A stretch of 64,000 nt of DNA from Desulfatibacillum aliphaticivorans DSM 15576 (GCF_000429905.1 NZ_AUCT01000020.1:95643-159642); one strand, 5' to 3'; shown: positions 7,401 to 16,481, counted from the stretch's first letter. The notes: generated from the letters alone by a model not told the origin. Made by a program: numbers and translations.

Positions 7401-8734
7401 TGGCCTCCATCTTCAATCGATGCATCGGCCATGCCGGCGGCGGTCCTTTTCATTTCCAGGAAGGCATGATAGGCGACATTTTCACTGAATGGAGCAGACA
7501 GGATATCCAATTTTTCTTTCAGCCGCGCCTTTGTTTTTTTATCAACATCTTTTCCCTGTTCCAGCACTTTGTAATACTCCAATGCAGCGTTATACATGTC
7601 CTGGTAACGTTTGCTTCTTTGGGGCTTCTCTATTCCCATAATTTCTTCCACAATGTCTTCAATGGATCGGTTGGCAAAGGAGCAGCCCGGGCCGGGGGCG
7701 GCAATATCCGGAGGATAGCTTTCAATTTTCTCAGGAGAGGCCTCCTGATTAAGGTCAATTACTTCGCCGGGGTTTAAGGATTGAATGATAAAGGGAGAAT
7801 GGGTTGTGGCGATGAATTGGATATTGGGAAAGGCCTGTTTAAGATCCCCAACCACTCGCCGTTGCCACTTGGGATGCAGGTGCATGTCGATTTCATCAAT
7901 CAGGACGATGCCGGATGTCTTTTGAGCCGCCTTTATTTCGTATTGAGGATTGAGGCGAGACGCCCTGTGGGCTATGTCAGCCGTCATGGCGATGATGTTT
8001 CGAAACCCATCTCCTAAATAGTTGACCGGGATCAATCCCGTTTTTTCCGACTCCAGCATGATCTGATCTTCATCAATATCAAAAAAGAAGTCCGTGGAAT
8101 CCGGGATGCAGGCTTTAACCGCCATTTCCACATTTGCAAGGGCTTGGCTGTCGCCATTTTTTCTTAGAGCGCTGATTGAAAGTTTTTTGAACCACTTTTC
8201 AAAGGCTTTTTGGTCGGATTTTGGGTCCAGGCAAAAACGGTAGGCATCCAGTTGGGAGTCCGGCCCCTCTATTTTGATGTTTCTATGGATATCCCATAAT
8301 CGTCCTGGCCCATAATAAAGAAGCAAGGGAAGATCAGGCGAGTCTCCATTGGCGACCATCTTTCTATGCCGGGCGCCGATTTCCACCAAATCCTTGGCCT
8401 TGCCCCCTCTGTCTCCGTAATCCCTTTGCCAAAGGATTTTGTCTCCATTCAACTTGCCCGAACAAACGATTGACGCATCGCCCTGCGGCTCACGAAAAAC
8501 CTGCCCGCCCGTTCTATTGATTTTGTAACGGATGTCGTCTTTTACAATGCCGCCTCTCCCTGTTTTAATGCGGGATCCTTGAAGGTAAGTCCCTAACATG
8601 ATGGAAACGGCGTCCAGGACAGTGGTTTTTCCTGCTCCGTTATCGCCAATGAGTACGTTGAAACTCGGGTGAAAACGGAATTTCGCATTTTCGTACTTTC
8701 TGAAATTATTGCAGGTGAGGTCGAAAATTTTCAT
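7397..8734 (-). CDS. ptuA: AAA ATPase, Septu system PtuA
   Basis: 445 residues from 'MKIFDLTCNNFRKYEN' (ATG at 8732-8734, preceded by GGGAG). An RecF/SMC-like ATPase: Walker A 'GDNGAGKTT' near residue 32, a long middle insertion with 'YYGPGRLW', then 'YLGDGFRN', Walker B 'IVLIDEIDMHLHPKWQ' and the 'ATTHSPFIIQS' H-loop. The C-terminal ~90 residues are helical. In Septu, PtuA assembles with PtuB, and ATP state controls the nuclease. Overlap with ptuB by ATGA and no other neighbours on this strand support a complete two-gene defence module. No toxin or RT partner seen. Confidence 0.88.
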   Translation of the reverse strand: MKIFDLTCNNFRKYENAKFRFHPSFNVLIGDNGAGKTTVLDAVSIMLGTYLQGSRIKTGRGGIVKDDIRYKINRTGGQVFREPQGDASIVCSGKLNGDKILWQRDYGDRGGKAKDLVEIGARHRKMVANGDSPDLPLLLYYGPGRLWDIHRNIKIEGPDSQLDAYRFCLDPKSDQKAFEKWFKKLSISALRKNGDSQALANVEMAVKACIPDSTDFFFDIDEDQIMLESEKTGLIPVNYLGDGFRNIIAMTADIAHRASRLNPQYEIKAAQKTSGIVLIDEIDMHLHPKWQRRVVGDLKQAFPNIQFIATTHSPFIIQSLNPGEVIDLNQEASPEKIESYPPDIAAPGPGCSFANRSIEDIVEEIMGIEKPQRSKRYQDMYNAALEYYKVLEQGKDVDKKTKARLKEKLDILSAPFSENVAYHAFLEMKRTAAGMADASIEDGGQ

Positions 8735-8913
8735 ACCGCCGCTCCCTTTCGACAGGATTATCCATAGGTTTTGACCCATTATAAACGCAATGGCTTTAAA
8801 ATACAATAGATATCCATCGATGGGGCGGGAGCAAACAAGCTGTCCTGGGGTGTAGCAGGTAAACAGTCCTGTGCAATCCGGCCGACAGGTAGGTGATCAG
8901 ATGCGCCGAGCAA

Positions 8914-8957
8914 AAGGCAAAGCACAGCCTCGCGTTTACAAGGCTGTGCTTTGCCTT
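8914..8957 (-). terminator. 17-bp perfect hairpin overlapping the 3' end of the DUF89 gene
   Basis: AAGGCAAAGCACAGCCT at 8914-8930 pairs with its exact complement at 8941-8957 across a 10-base loop. The inner arm (8941-8957) encodes the last residues of the DUF89 protein (stop at 8936-8938). Minus-strand RNA leaves the hairpin into TTTTGC, a weak U tract. It probably ends the regulator-DUF89 transcript ahead of ptuAB. Confidence 0.75.
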
Positions 8958-9787
8958 AGGATAATCCCGCCCATGGGCGCGCCCATGTCGCGTTCGATGA
9001 CTGGACACTTGATTTGCAGCAGGCAAAACACCTTGGGGCCGGCGTTGTTCAGGGTTTCGTAATTGCCTTGGCCCTTGGCGATGATGACCGGCGCCTCGTT
9101 GAACGCCTCCACGAATTCCGGCTTGCACAAAGACAAGATGGTGCCGGGGGCGTCCGCGCCATTGTCAATCAGGGTTGCAACCTTGTCCAGACCGGCGGCG
9201 ATTGCGTCCTCCATGATGGCGTCGTTGAGGATGGGCCTGCCCCGCACCGCATAGACCACGGGCTTTTCCAGGGTTTCGATAAGCACCCGGTCGAACACGG
9301 TTTCTCCGGCGTTATCGCCCAGGTACAAAATGTGATCCGTTTTTTCCATCTCCCGGCGTAGAAGCGCTTCGTCGTCCACGGCGTAATCCTGAGCCAGCAC
9401 CCGGTCCACCGTGTGCCAGAGGTCTTCGTGTTCGTCGGACACGCCCAGGTCGATGATGTTTCCCGCAATGGCGAGGCGCAGGGCCGTCCCCAGAGGATCG
9501 TCGCTGGCCGCGACCATGGCTTTTAAATCGTCGTACAACTCCATGGCCGCCAGGGTGCACCGGGCTTTGGCTTCTTTGTACGGATCCGGGTTGTTGCTGT
9601 ATTCGCGGATAATGCCGTGAACGGCCTTGGCCACGTGGGGCGGCGTGGTTTCGGGGCTGAGGTTTTGCAGGAGTTCCAAAACCTTGATCATGATTTTATG
9701 CTGAACCGGATCGTCGCACCCGGCGTGACGGGCGGCGTTGATGGTCTGGCGGACGAAACATGCGTAGCAATCCAGGTAAAACTTCAC
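8936..9787 (-). CDS. DUF89/ARMT1-family damage-control phosphatase
   Basis: 283 residues, predicted metal-dependent phosphatase of the AF1104-like DUF89 group, which hydrolyses damaged phosphometabolites. Signatures: N-terminal 'YLDCYACFVRQTINAAR' (CxxC), 'RLAIAGNIIDLG' (the metal-binding Asn-Asp segment), 'ILYLGDNAGETVFDRVLIE' (DNAGE, characteristic), 'YAVRGRPILNDA', 'IIAKGQGNYETL' and C-terminal 'PVIERDMGAPMGG'. Start chosen at 'MKFYLDCYACF', 32 bp after the upstream sigma-54 regulator gene, so probably co-transcribed with it. The substrate is not predictable. Its 3' end is inside a terminator stem. Confidence 0.88.
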   Translation of the reverse strand: MKFYLDCYACFVRQTINAARHAGCDDPVQHKIMIKVLELLQNLSPETTPPHVAKAVHGIIREYSNNPDPYKEAKARCTLAAMELYDDLKAMVAASDDPLGTALRLAIAGNIIDLGVSDEHEDLWHTVDRVLAQDYAVDDEALLRREMEKTDHILYLGDNAGETVFDRVLIETLEKPVVYAVRGRPILNDAIMEDAIAAGLDKVATLIDNGADAPGTILSLCKPEFVEAFNEAPVIIAKGQGNYETLNNAGPKVFCLLQIKCPVIERDMGAPMGGIILRQSTAL

Positions 9788-9819
9788 TTTAAACTCCCAT
9801 AAACATTTAAGCTAAGAAA

Positions 9820-11310
9820 TCATTCCTCATCCTGCTGATCCCACTCGCTGATATATTTGGTTACGGTACGGCGGTCCAGGCTGATCCTCCGGGCCACTTC
9901 CTCAAAGGTTCCGTGGCGCGCGTGCAACAGCTTGCAATAACCGGCCATGAGCATCTGGGCGGGCATGTCTCCTGTTTCCAGGGCCGCGGCTAGCTTGGAC
10001 TGGAGGTCCGTGGGCGCATATTTTTTGTCTCCGCCGTAATCCTTTTTCAAAAGCACCCGGCGCACGCATTGCTCCAACTCGCGGACGTTGCCGTACCAGG
10101 GATACTCCGGCCCCAGGTTTTTTTCGATGACTTTTTTCACCATGTCCACAAGCTCCGGCGAGGGCTTGCCCACGGTTTTGCTCACAATGTGGGACAGGAG
10201 ATCGTCCAGTTCCAGGGGGTCTTCCTGGATGCGCTGGCGCAAGGGCGGCACGGTGATGACGTCCGAACACAGGCGGTAGAAGAAGTCGTCCCGGAACTTG
10301 CCGCTGGAACGCAACTCGTTCAACTTTTGATTGGTGGCGCCAATGACCCTGCCGTGGAAGGGCGCCTTGACGTGGCTGCCCACGGGATAGAAAAAGCGCT
10401 CCTGCAACACTTGCAGCAGCTTGATCTGCACGGGCTGGCTGATTTCTCCGATTTCGTCCAGCAGAATGGACCCGTGGGGGCTGCAGTTTTCCAACACGCC
10501 CACATGATTTTCCACCGCGCCGGTGAATGACCCCTTTTTATGGCCGAAAAGCTCAGATTCTATAAGGTTTTCAGGATATTGCGAAAGATTGATAGACTTG
10601 AAATTGCTGGTGAAGCTCTCGGTGAACACGCGCCGTTTCATATTAAAGGGGATGTGCCCGGAGCGCCCGATGGCGGCCGCCACGGTTCCCTTGCCCGTGC
10701 CCGTCTCCCCTAAAAGAAGGGTGGAGAAATCCTCCATCCTGCCCCGAAGATAGGCGTCATACATGCTCAGGTTATGGGTAAAAATATTGTTCCACAGGTC
10801 GAACCGCAGCTTTTTCATAACCTGGCTGCGGCCGATCAGGCTTTGATTGATGAAGTAAAACGCCCTGCGTAGTTGGTAGCCCATTTCAATGGCGTGCTTG
10901 ATTTCAGAGGGGCTGAACCCCCTGGACTGAAGCACCGCAATGGCCTCTCCCGCGAAATTCAATTTGAGAATCTTGTCTTCCGTCTTTATTTGGGCGCGAA
11001 TGTGATCATCGAACTTTTTGCGGAACCGGTAGAAGAAGTCGAACAGATACACGTCTTCCAGCAACTTCTTATCTTCGCCGGAAAAAGCGTTCAGGTCGTC
11101 CCTTCCCGAATCTCCCAAAGCCTGCAACTGGTCTTCCAGCACACGCAGGGTTTTGTCTATCTGATGGCTTCCATGGTGTTCGCCTTCCCCGGATGCTATT
11201 TGCAGGTCGAGGCTAAGCCTCTGTTCTCCAAAAGGATTGGCAATAGCCGCCTTTTGCACCAGGGTAAAAAATTCCCGTTCCTGGGAGGTCAGGCTTTTTT
11301 CTTGGGGCAT
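9820..11310 (-). CDS. Sigma-54-dependent transcriptional activator
   Basis: 496 residues from 'MPQEKSLTSQEREF' (ATG at 11308-11310, SD AAAGGAT). The N-terminal ~190 residues are helical with no PAS, GAF or receiver domain that I can see; the sensor is unknown. Central AAA domain: Walker A 'GETGTGKG', the sigma-54 contact loop reads 'GSFTGA' rather than GAFTGA, Walker B 'SILLDEIGE', and 'GNVRELEQCVRR'. The C-terminal Fis-type helix-turn-helix is 'TFEEVARRISLDRRTVTKYI'. Divergent from the fatty-acid-like cluster, whose upstream region has a -24/-12-like site, so that cluster is the likely target. Confidence 0.92.
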   Translation of the reverse strand: MPQEKSLTSQEREFFTLVQKAAIANPFGEQRLSLDLQIASGEGEHHGSHQIDKTLRVLEDQLQALGDSGRDDLNAFSGEDKKLLEDVYLFDFFYRFRKKFDDHIRAQIKTEDKILKLNFAGEAIAVLQSRGFSPSEIKHAIEMGYQLRRAFYFINQSLIGRSQVMKKLRFDLWNNIFTHNLSMYDAYLRGRMEDFSTLLLGETGTGKGTVAAAIGRSGHIPFNMKRRVFTESFTSNFKSINLSQYPENLIESELFGHKKGSFTGAVENHVGVLENCSPHGSILLDEIGEISQPVQIKLLQVLQERFFYPVGSHVKAPFHGRVIGATNQKLNELRSSGKFRDDFFYRLCSDVITVPPLRQRIQEDPLELDDLLSHIVSKTVGKPSPELVDMVKKVIEKNLGPEYPWYGNVRELEQCVRRVLLKKDYGGDKKYAPTDLQSKLAAALETGDMPAQMLMAGYCKLLHARHGTFEEVARRISLDRRTVTKYISEWDQQDEE

Positions 11311-11490
11311 GGAAAATCCTTTAAAACGCCAGGGGCGATGCAACCGGGTTTTAAGGTTAGGGAGCGCATACACTCCGTGTACATGGCCTGTGCACAACAT
11401 GCGTATCACAAAGCATAGCCACAGGGCGATGTGAAAAGCAAAATATTTTTTTATTTAGTTAAATTAGGTGGTTAACGAAAAATAAAAATT

Positions 11491-11508
11491 CCGGCACGCA
11501 TCTTGTTT
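11491..11508 (+). promoter_or_regulatory. Candidate sigma-54 promoter of the fatty-acid cluster
   Basis: GGCACG at 11493-11498 followed by TTGT at 11503-11506: the GG and G(T) are separated by exactly ten bases. It matches the consensus TGGCACG-N4-TTGC except C for T at the first base and GT for GC. It sits 55 bp before the fabD start and about 180 bp from the divergent sigma-54 activator start. Two short palindromes, TGTACA (11378-11383) and TGTGCACA (11389-11396), about 110 bp upstream could be activator sites. Confidence 0.55.
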
Positions 11509-11561
11509 AATAACAGACACAAAGCCGGGAACAGGAATGCCCGGAATTTTACGGAGGAAAT

Positions 11562-12500
11562 ATGAAAATGCAGACAAAAGCCATTGTTTTTCCGGGGCAG
11601 GGCTCCCAAAGGCCGGGCATGGGCAAGGATTTCTTTGATCAATGCCAGGAAAGCGCCCGGGTTTATGAGGAAGCCTCGGACGCTCTTGGCTGGAGCACGG
11701 CGGATATGTGCTTTGGCGAAGAAGACAGGCTTAACCTGACCGAGTTCGCCCAACCCTGCATTGTGACTACGGAAATCGCCATGCTCCGGGCCTTGGAATC
11801 GGAGTTCGGCTTGACCGCTGAGTTCTGGGGCGGCCACAGCCTGGGCGAATACACCGCATTGACTGCGGCCGGAGTATTGCCTTTAGCCTCCGCCGTTAAA
11901 ATCGTGCAAGCCAGGGGAAGGCTGATGCAGGACGCCTGCCCCGTGGGCATGGGCGCCATGGCCGCCGTAATAGGAAAAGGACTGGACGTCCAACTTCTAT
12001 CCGAAACCCTCAACAGCCTGCCCGTGGATCTGGCCAACATCAATTCTCCGGACCAGGTGGTTATCAGCGGCCGGGCCGACTCCATGGAACAGGCCCGGCA
12101 AGGCATCGAGGCCGCCTTTAACGGCGCCGCCCCACGGTTCGTTCCCTTGAACGTAAGCGCTCCCTTTCACAGCCGCTTTATGAAAAGCATCGAACCATCT
12201 TTCAGGCAGGTTCTGGAGCAGGAAACGGGCAATTTCAAGCCAGAAGGCGCCGTTGGCGTGGCATGCAACTATACGGGCGTGTTCCATACGCCGAACAGTC
12301 CGGCAATTGTTGACGCCCTGGTGAGCCAGTTGAGCAATCCGGTCCGGTGGACTAACAACATGGACCTTTTGGCCCAGGCTGCGGACGAGATCGTGGAGCT
12401 TGGCCCCAACCGGCCGTTGCGGGCCTTTTTCAAGGCCATGGGGGCCGCCTGCCAGTCCATTACCGGCATGACCGCCGCGAAAAAAGTTTTTGGAGGATAA
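11562..12500 (+). CDS. fabD: ACP S-malonyltransferase
   Basis: Loads malonyl from malonyl-CoA onto the acyl carrier protein. 312 residues, normal length. N-terminal 'FPGQGSQRPGMGKDF', nucleophile elbow 'GHSLGEYTAL' (Ser ~93), arginine segment 'VQARGRLMQ', 'GMGAMAAVIG', catalytic-His segment 'SAPFHSRFM' and 'NPVRW' near the end. SD GGAGG precedes the ATG; an alternative ATG lies two codons in. First gene of a seven-gene cluster behind a sigma-54-like promoter. Confidence 0.94.
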   Translation: MKMQTKAIVFPGQGSQRPGMGKDFFDQCQESARVYEEASDALGWSTADMCFGEEDRLNLTEFAQPCIVTTEIAMLRALESEFGLTAEFWGGHSLGEYTALTAAGVLPLASAVKIVQARGRLMQDACPVGMGAMAAVIGKGLDVQLLSETLNSLPVDLANINSPDQVVISGRADSMEQARQGIEAAFNGAAPRFVPLNVSAPFHSRFMKSIEPSFRQVLEQETGNFKPEGAVGVACNYTGVFHTPNSPAIVDALVSQLSNPVRWTNNMDLLAQAADEIVELGPNRPLRAFFKAMGAACQSITGMTAAKKVFGG

Positions 12501-12503
12501 TTC

Positions 12504-13439
12504 ATGAAATTCGACTCAGGATATTGGGCGATCATAATCGGCGCATCCAGCGGGTTCGGACTGGCCACGGCAAAGAAACTGGCTTCACACGGCATGAACC
12601 TGTGCCTGGTCCATCGGGACCGGCGGGGCGCCGTGAAGAACATCCAGCCTTCTTTTGACGAAATCGCCGCAACCGGCGTGCAAATGCTGACCTTCAACCT
12701 GGACGCCTTGTCCCCCGAAGGCCGCGCCAAGGCTTTGGACGGGCTGGCGGAAAACCTGGGCGAGTCCGGTTCCGTGCGCCTGCTTATGCATTCCCTGGCC
12801 TTCGGCAACCTCAAGCTCCTGGCGCCCTACGAAGCATCGGGAGAGCCCGCCAGGGCCCGCGCCAAGATGGCTGACCTGCTGGGCGTCATGCCCCAGGCCG
12901 TGGATGAAGCTGCGGCCGGCCTGTTCGCTCAAGGATGCCCCCCCATCCATTCCCTGGCGGACGAGGCCGAGTTCAACAACCGGTTTTTACTGGAGGAGGA
13001 CGATTTCTCCCGCACTATCCACGCCATGGGAACCAGCTTGGTGGAATGGGTGCAGGACGTGTTCAACCGAAAGATGTTCGCTGCTGACGCACGGGTGCTG
13101 AGCCTAACCTCCGAAGGCAACGCCGTGGCATGGCGGGGATACGCCGCGGTTTCCGCGGCCAAGGCCGCTCTGGAGTCCGTGTCCCGGGCCATCGCCGTGG
13201 AGTTCGCCCCCTACGGAATCCGGTGCAACGTGGTTCAGCCGGGCGTCACCGACACCCCGGCGTTCCGGGCCATACCGGGGAATCCCCAAATCGAGGCCAA
13301 AGCCTTATTGCGCAATCCCATGGGGCGCCTGACCACACCCCAGGACGTGGCCAACCTGATTTTTCTGCTCTGCCTGGACGAAGCAGCCTGGATCAACGGC
13401 AGCCTTATTCCCGTGGACGGCGGAGAAAGGATTGCCTGA
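12504..13439 (+). CDS. SDR-family reductase, enoyl-ACP reductase-like (FabI/FabL type)
   Basis: 311 residues, long for an SDR. NAD(P)-binding 'IIIGASSGFGLATAKKLA', then 'LLMHSLAFGNL' and a ~60-residue insertion after about residue 105. The catalytic part 'GYAAVSAAKAALESVSRAIAVEF' has Tyr and Lys separated by six residues, as in FabI/FabL enoyl reductases, rather than by three as in FabG. The C-terminus is 'GRLTTPQDVANLIFLL..INGSLIPVDGG'. Likely acts in the reductive steps of the cluster's acyl chain building. A ketoreductase role cannot be excluded, as no separate FabG is present here. Three bases after fabD. Confidence 0.8.
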   Translation: MKFDSGYWAIIIGASSGFGLATAKKLASHGMNLCLVHRDRRGAVKNIQPSFDEIAATGVQMLTFNLDALSPEGRAKALDGLAENLGESGSVRLLMHSLAFGNLKLLAPYEASGEPARARAKMADLLGVMPQAVDEAAAGLFAQGCPPIHSLADEAEFNNRFLLEEDDFSRTIHAMGTSLVEWVQDVFNRKMFAADARVLSLTSEGNAVAWRGYAAVSAAKAALESVSRAIAVEFAPYGIRCNVVQPGVTDTPAFRAIPGNPQIEAKALLRNPMGRLTTPQDVANLIFLLCLDEAAWINGSLIPVDGGERIA

Positions 13440-13440
13440 T

Positions 13441-14436
13441 ATGCTTTTTATTCACGGCATGGGCCATTATCATCCCGAAAACGTGATCACCAACCGTTTT
13501 TTAAGCAGCCTGGATATTGGCAGCGACGAAAAATGGATCATGGAGCGGGTGGGCATCAAGGAACGGCGCACCAGCCTGGATCTGGACTACATCCGCCTCA
13601 CCCTGAACCGGGACGTCAGGGCCGCATCCGAAGCAAGCATTTGCACCCGCGCTTGGTGCGGCGCCCAGGCCGCCCGCATGGCTTTGGAAAGGGCGGGGTT
13701 GAAGCCCGAAGACGTGGGCATGGTGATTTCCGGATCGTCCAGCCCATACATCGTGTGCCCGGCGGAGGCGTGCTCCGTGGCCGCCGAACTGGGTGTGGAA
13801 GCCCCTTGCTTTGACGTCAATTCCGCGTGCAGCACGTTCATCGTTCAATTATGCAACCTGGCCGCCATGCGCAGGGAAAGCCTGCCCCGGTTCGTCCTGG
13901 TCATCAACCTGGAGCACGTAACTCATTCCGTGGATTATTCGGACCGCAACTCCGCCCCCTTGTTCGGAGACGGCGCGGCGGCGGCCGTGGTTTCCATGGA
14001 AGAGGAGGCCCCGGTGGAGTTTTTCGGCGCCGGGTTTTTCTCCATACCAGGATCCTGGGACAAAGCCGTCATTCCCCAGGGCAAGCATTTTTTTCAGGAA
14101 GGCCGGGCCGTCCAGGGATACGCCATCCGCAAAACCACGGATTGCCTGCGCCATCTGCAGGAGCAATACGGGGCCGAAGCGCCGGTCTTTCGCTTCATAG
14201 GGCATCAGGCCAATTACATGATGCTCACCCATGTTCGCCAACGCTGCAATATTGCGGAGGCGGATCATTGGCATAACGTTCAGGAGTTCGGAAACGTCGG
14301 ATGCAGCGGCGCCCCTTCCGTGTTGAGCATGAGCTGGGACAAGCTGGAGCCCGGAGACCACACGGCCATGGTCGTGGTGGGCGGAGGCCTGACTTACGGC
14401 CGCGCCATGCTGCGGATGAACGGTTTGGAGGATTAA
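13441..14436 (+). CDS. 3-oxoacyl-ACP synthase III-like (KAS III)
   Basis: 331 residues from the ATG one base after the SDR stop (an in-frame TTG nine bases earlier is less likely). Thiolase fold with the KAS III triad: Cys ~130 in 'FDVNSACSTFIV', His in 'IGHQANYMM', Asn in 'FGNVGCSGAPS'. 'PLFGDGAAAAVV' is also characteristic. The 'WIMERVGIKERR' N-terminal motif fits FabH. It would start chains from an acyl-CoA primer plus malonyl-ACP. The residues around the active Asn differ from ordinary FabH (usually GNTSAAS), so an unusual primer is possible. Confidence 0.88.
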   Translation: MLFIHGMGHYHPENVITNRFLSSLDIGSDEKWIMERVGIKERRTSLDLDYIRLTLNRDVRAASEASICTRAWCGAQAARMALERAGLKPEDVGMVISGSSSPYIVCPAEACSVAAELGVEAPCFDVNSACSTFIVQLCNLAAMRRESLPRFVLVINLEHVTHSVDYSDRNSAPLFGDGAAAAVVSMEEEAPVEFFGAGFFSIPGSWDKAVIPQGKHFFQEGRAVQGYAIRKTTDCLRHLQEQYGAEAPVFRFIGHQANYMMLTHVRQRCNIAEADHWHNVQEFGNVGCSGAPSVLSMSWDKLEPGDHTAMVVVGGGLTYGRAMLRMNGLED

Positions 14437-14446
14437 GGAGAATATT

Positions 14447-14920
14447 ATGCAGCCTGATAAAGAGCTGAGAGAGCAAATACTGGAGCTTATCCCCCAGCAG
14501 GCGCCGTTCCGGTTTGTGGACGAAATCCTGGAAGTGGACGGGGATCGGATTGTGGGGACGTACCGATTCAAGGAAGACGAGTTTTTCTACCCCGGGCATT
14601 TTCCCGGCGCCTCCATCACCCCCGGGGTGATTCTGATCGAAACCATGGCCCAGACCGGCGCCGTGGGCCACGGCATTTATCTCATGATGCAAAAGGGCAT
14701 GTCCCTGGACGAGATCAAAAGCCAGGTGACCGTGTTTTCCCTGGCCGATCAGGTGGAGTTTTTCATCATGGTTCCTCCGGGAACCCGGGTGATCGTCACC
14801 GGCGAAAAAATGTTCTACCGCCGGGGCGCTCTGCGGTCCAGCGTGGCCATGGCTGCCGAGGACGGAAAGCCCATTTGCCGGGGAATTCTTACGGGAACGG
14901 GAGTGCGTTTAAATGGATAG
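14447..14920 (+). CDS. 3-hydroxyacyl-ACP dehydratase, FabZ-like
   Basis: 157 residues, hotdog fold. 'IPQQAPFRFVDEIL', 'FFYPGHFPGASITPGVILIETMAQTGAV' contains the catalytic His (GHFPG) and Glu/Asp helix (ETMAQ), followed by 'VEFFIMVPPGTRVIV'. Dehydrates 3-hydroxyacyl-ACP to trans-2-enoyl-ACP. SD AAGGAG before the ATG; its end overlaps the next gene by 8 bp, which indicates coupling. Confidence 0.9.
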   Translation: MQPDKELREQILELIPQQAPFRFVDEILEVDGDRIVGTYRFKEDEFFYPGHFPGASITPGVILIETMAQTGAVGHGIYLMMQKGMSLDEIKSQVTVFSLADQVEFFIMVPPGTRVIVTGEKMFYRRGALRSSVAMAAEDGKPICRGILTGTGVRLNG

Positions 14921-16190
14921 TCGCGGAGTCGTCATAACGGGCCTGGGCGTTGTCAGCCCTATCGGAAACGATGTCGGGGAGTTTATGGAATCCTTGAAAC
15001 AGGGTAGGTCGGGAGTTTGCTTCCTGCAGGAACTGGCGGAGCTCAAGTTTTCATGCTGCATCGCCGGAACGCCCAAGAATTTTGAAAAGGCGCGGGAAAG
15101 GCATTTTAATGAACGGCAGGCGTCCCTCATGACCGAGGCCACCGCCTACGCCGCCGTCGCCGCACTGGACGCATGGCGGGACGCCGGACTGGAAATCCCT
15201 GAGCCGGACAGCCCCGTGGATTGGGACACCGGCGCCATCATCGGCACCGGAATAGGAGACATGGAAACCATCGCCCAGCGGATCGTGCCCATGGTCAACG
15301 ATAAAAAAGTGCGCCGCATGGGCAGCCGGATCGTGGAGCAGGTCATGAACTCCGGCGCCAGCGCCAAGGTTTCGGGGATTTTGGGCCTGGGCGCCCAGGC
15401 CACGGCCAATTCTTCCGCGTGCAGCACCGGGACCGAAGCCGTGGCCGAGGCGGTCTGGAAAATCCGGGCCGGCCTTGCCAAACGCATGGTCGTAGGCGGG
15501 ACCGAAGGCCCTTCCCCCTATACCTGGAGCGGGTTTGACGCCATGAAGGTGCTGCCCAGGAAGTTCAATGACCGCCCCGAAACGGCGTCCCGCCCCATGA
15601 GCGCCACGGCCGCCGGATTTGTGCCCGGCGCGGGCGCGGGAATACTTATCCTGGAAGACGAACAGACCGCCCTGGAGCGCGGCGCCCGGATTTACGCCAA
15701 AGTGGCGGGCGTTCACGTGAATTGCGGCGGACAAAGAAACGGCGGCGCCATGACCGCCCCCAACAATCAAGGCGTGCGTCGATGCATACACGGGGCTTTG
15801 CAGGACGCGGGCGTGCAGCCCAAGGATATCGATTCCATATCCGGGCATTTGACCGCCACATTCGCAGACCCCATCGAAGTGCAAAACTGGGCGAAAGCCC
15901 TGGGAGTCGCACCGGGCGACTTTCCCTTAATCAACTCCGTCAAGTCCATGACCGGGCATTGCCTGGGCGCGGCGGGCGCCGTGGAATCCATTGCGGCTGC
16001 CCTGGAGTTGCACCACGGGTTTTTGCATCCCTCCATCAACTGCGAGGACATACACCCGGAAATAGCCCCCTTTGAGGAAAAGGTAGTTAGAAAATACACG
16101 GACTATCCCGAACTGCAATGCCTGGCGAAAGCCAGCTTCGGATTCGGGGATGTGAACAGTTGTCTTGTGTTCACAAAATGGAATGCCTAA
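14913..16190 (+). CDS. 3-oxoacyl-ACP synthase II-like (KAS II)
   Basis: 425 residues, condensing enzyme of the FabF/FabB group. 'VVITGLGVVSPIGND' at the N-terminus, active Cys in 'NSSACSTGTEAVAEA' (~167), first His in 'SGHLTATFADPIEV', second His in 'KSMTGHCLGAAGAVES', and 'ASFGFGDVNSCLVF' near the end. The first His motif departs from the usual HGTGTxxxD. Extends the chain with malonyl-ACP. Overlaps the dehydratase gene and is followed by the ACP gene after 16 bp. Confidence 0.92.
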   Translation: MDSRGVVITGLGVVSPIGNDVGEFMESLKQGRSGVCFLQELAELKFSCCIAGTPKNFEKARERHFNERQASLMTEATAYAAVAALDAWRDAGLEIPEPDSPVDWDTGAIIGTGIGDMETIAQRIVPMVNDKKVRRMGSRIVEQVMNSGASAKVSGILGLGAQATANSSACSTGTEAVAEAVWKIRAGLAKRMVVGGTEGPSPYTWSGFDAMKVLPRKFNDRPETASRPMSATAAGFVPGAGAGILILEDEQTALERGARIYAKVAGVHVNCGGQRNGGAMTAPNNQGVRRCIHGALQDAGVQPKDIDSISGHLTATFADPIEVQNWAKALGVAPGDFPLINSVKSMTGHCLGAAGAVESIAAALELHHGFLHPSINCEDIHPEIAPFEEKVVRKYTDYPELQCLAKASFGFGDVNSCLVFTKWNA

Positions 16191-16206
16191 GAAAAGGAGA
16201 CGCCAC

Positions 16207-16473
16207 ATGGAACTGCAACAAGTATTTGATAAAATGGTCGAAATTCTCAAACCTTTCGTGAAGGATCCGGCCGCCCTGGCAAACGCCGACAAGGACACCC
16301 ACCTGATCGACGATCTCAAGGTCAATTCCGCCCGCATGGTGGATATCATCATCGAGTCGGAAGACGCTTTTGAGGTGGAAATCGACGACGACGAAGCAGA
16401 CTCCATTGAAACCATCGGCGACGCCGTCCGCGTCATCATGGGCAAGATGGATCCCGTAGCCAACCCCAGCTAA
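16207..16473 (+). CDS. Acyl carrier protein
   Basis: 88 residues from the ATG preceded by AAAAGGAGACGCCAC. Acidic four-helix protein. The phosphopantetheine attachment site is probably Ser ~41 in 'DDLKVNSARMVDIIIE', where the usual D-S-L is replaced by N-S-A. 'AFEVEIDDDEADSIETIGD' matches helix III onward of ACPs. Dedicated carrier for the preceding enzymes and substrate of the phosphopantetheinyl transferase encoded next. Upstream in-frame codons belong to the KAS II end and are not counted. Confidence 0.88.
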   Translation: MELQQVFDKMVEILKPFVKDPAALANADKDTHLIDDLKVNSARMVDIIIESEDAFEVEIDDDEADSIETIGDAVRVIMGKMDPVANPS

Positions 16474-16481
16474 AAAGGCGA

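Noticed and set aside
6699..8734. Retron with PtuAB effector
   Set aside because: No reverse transcriptase or msr/msd-like RNA is visible on either side of the ATPase-HNH pair.
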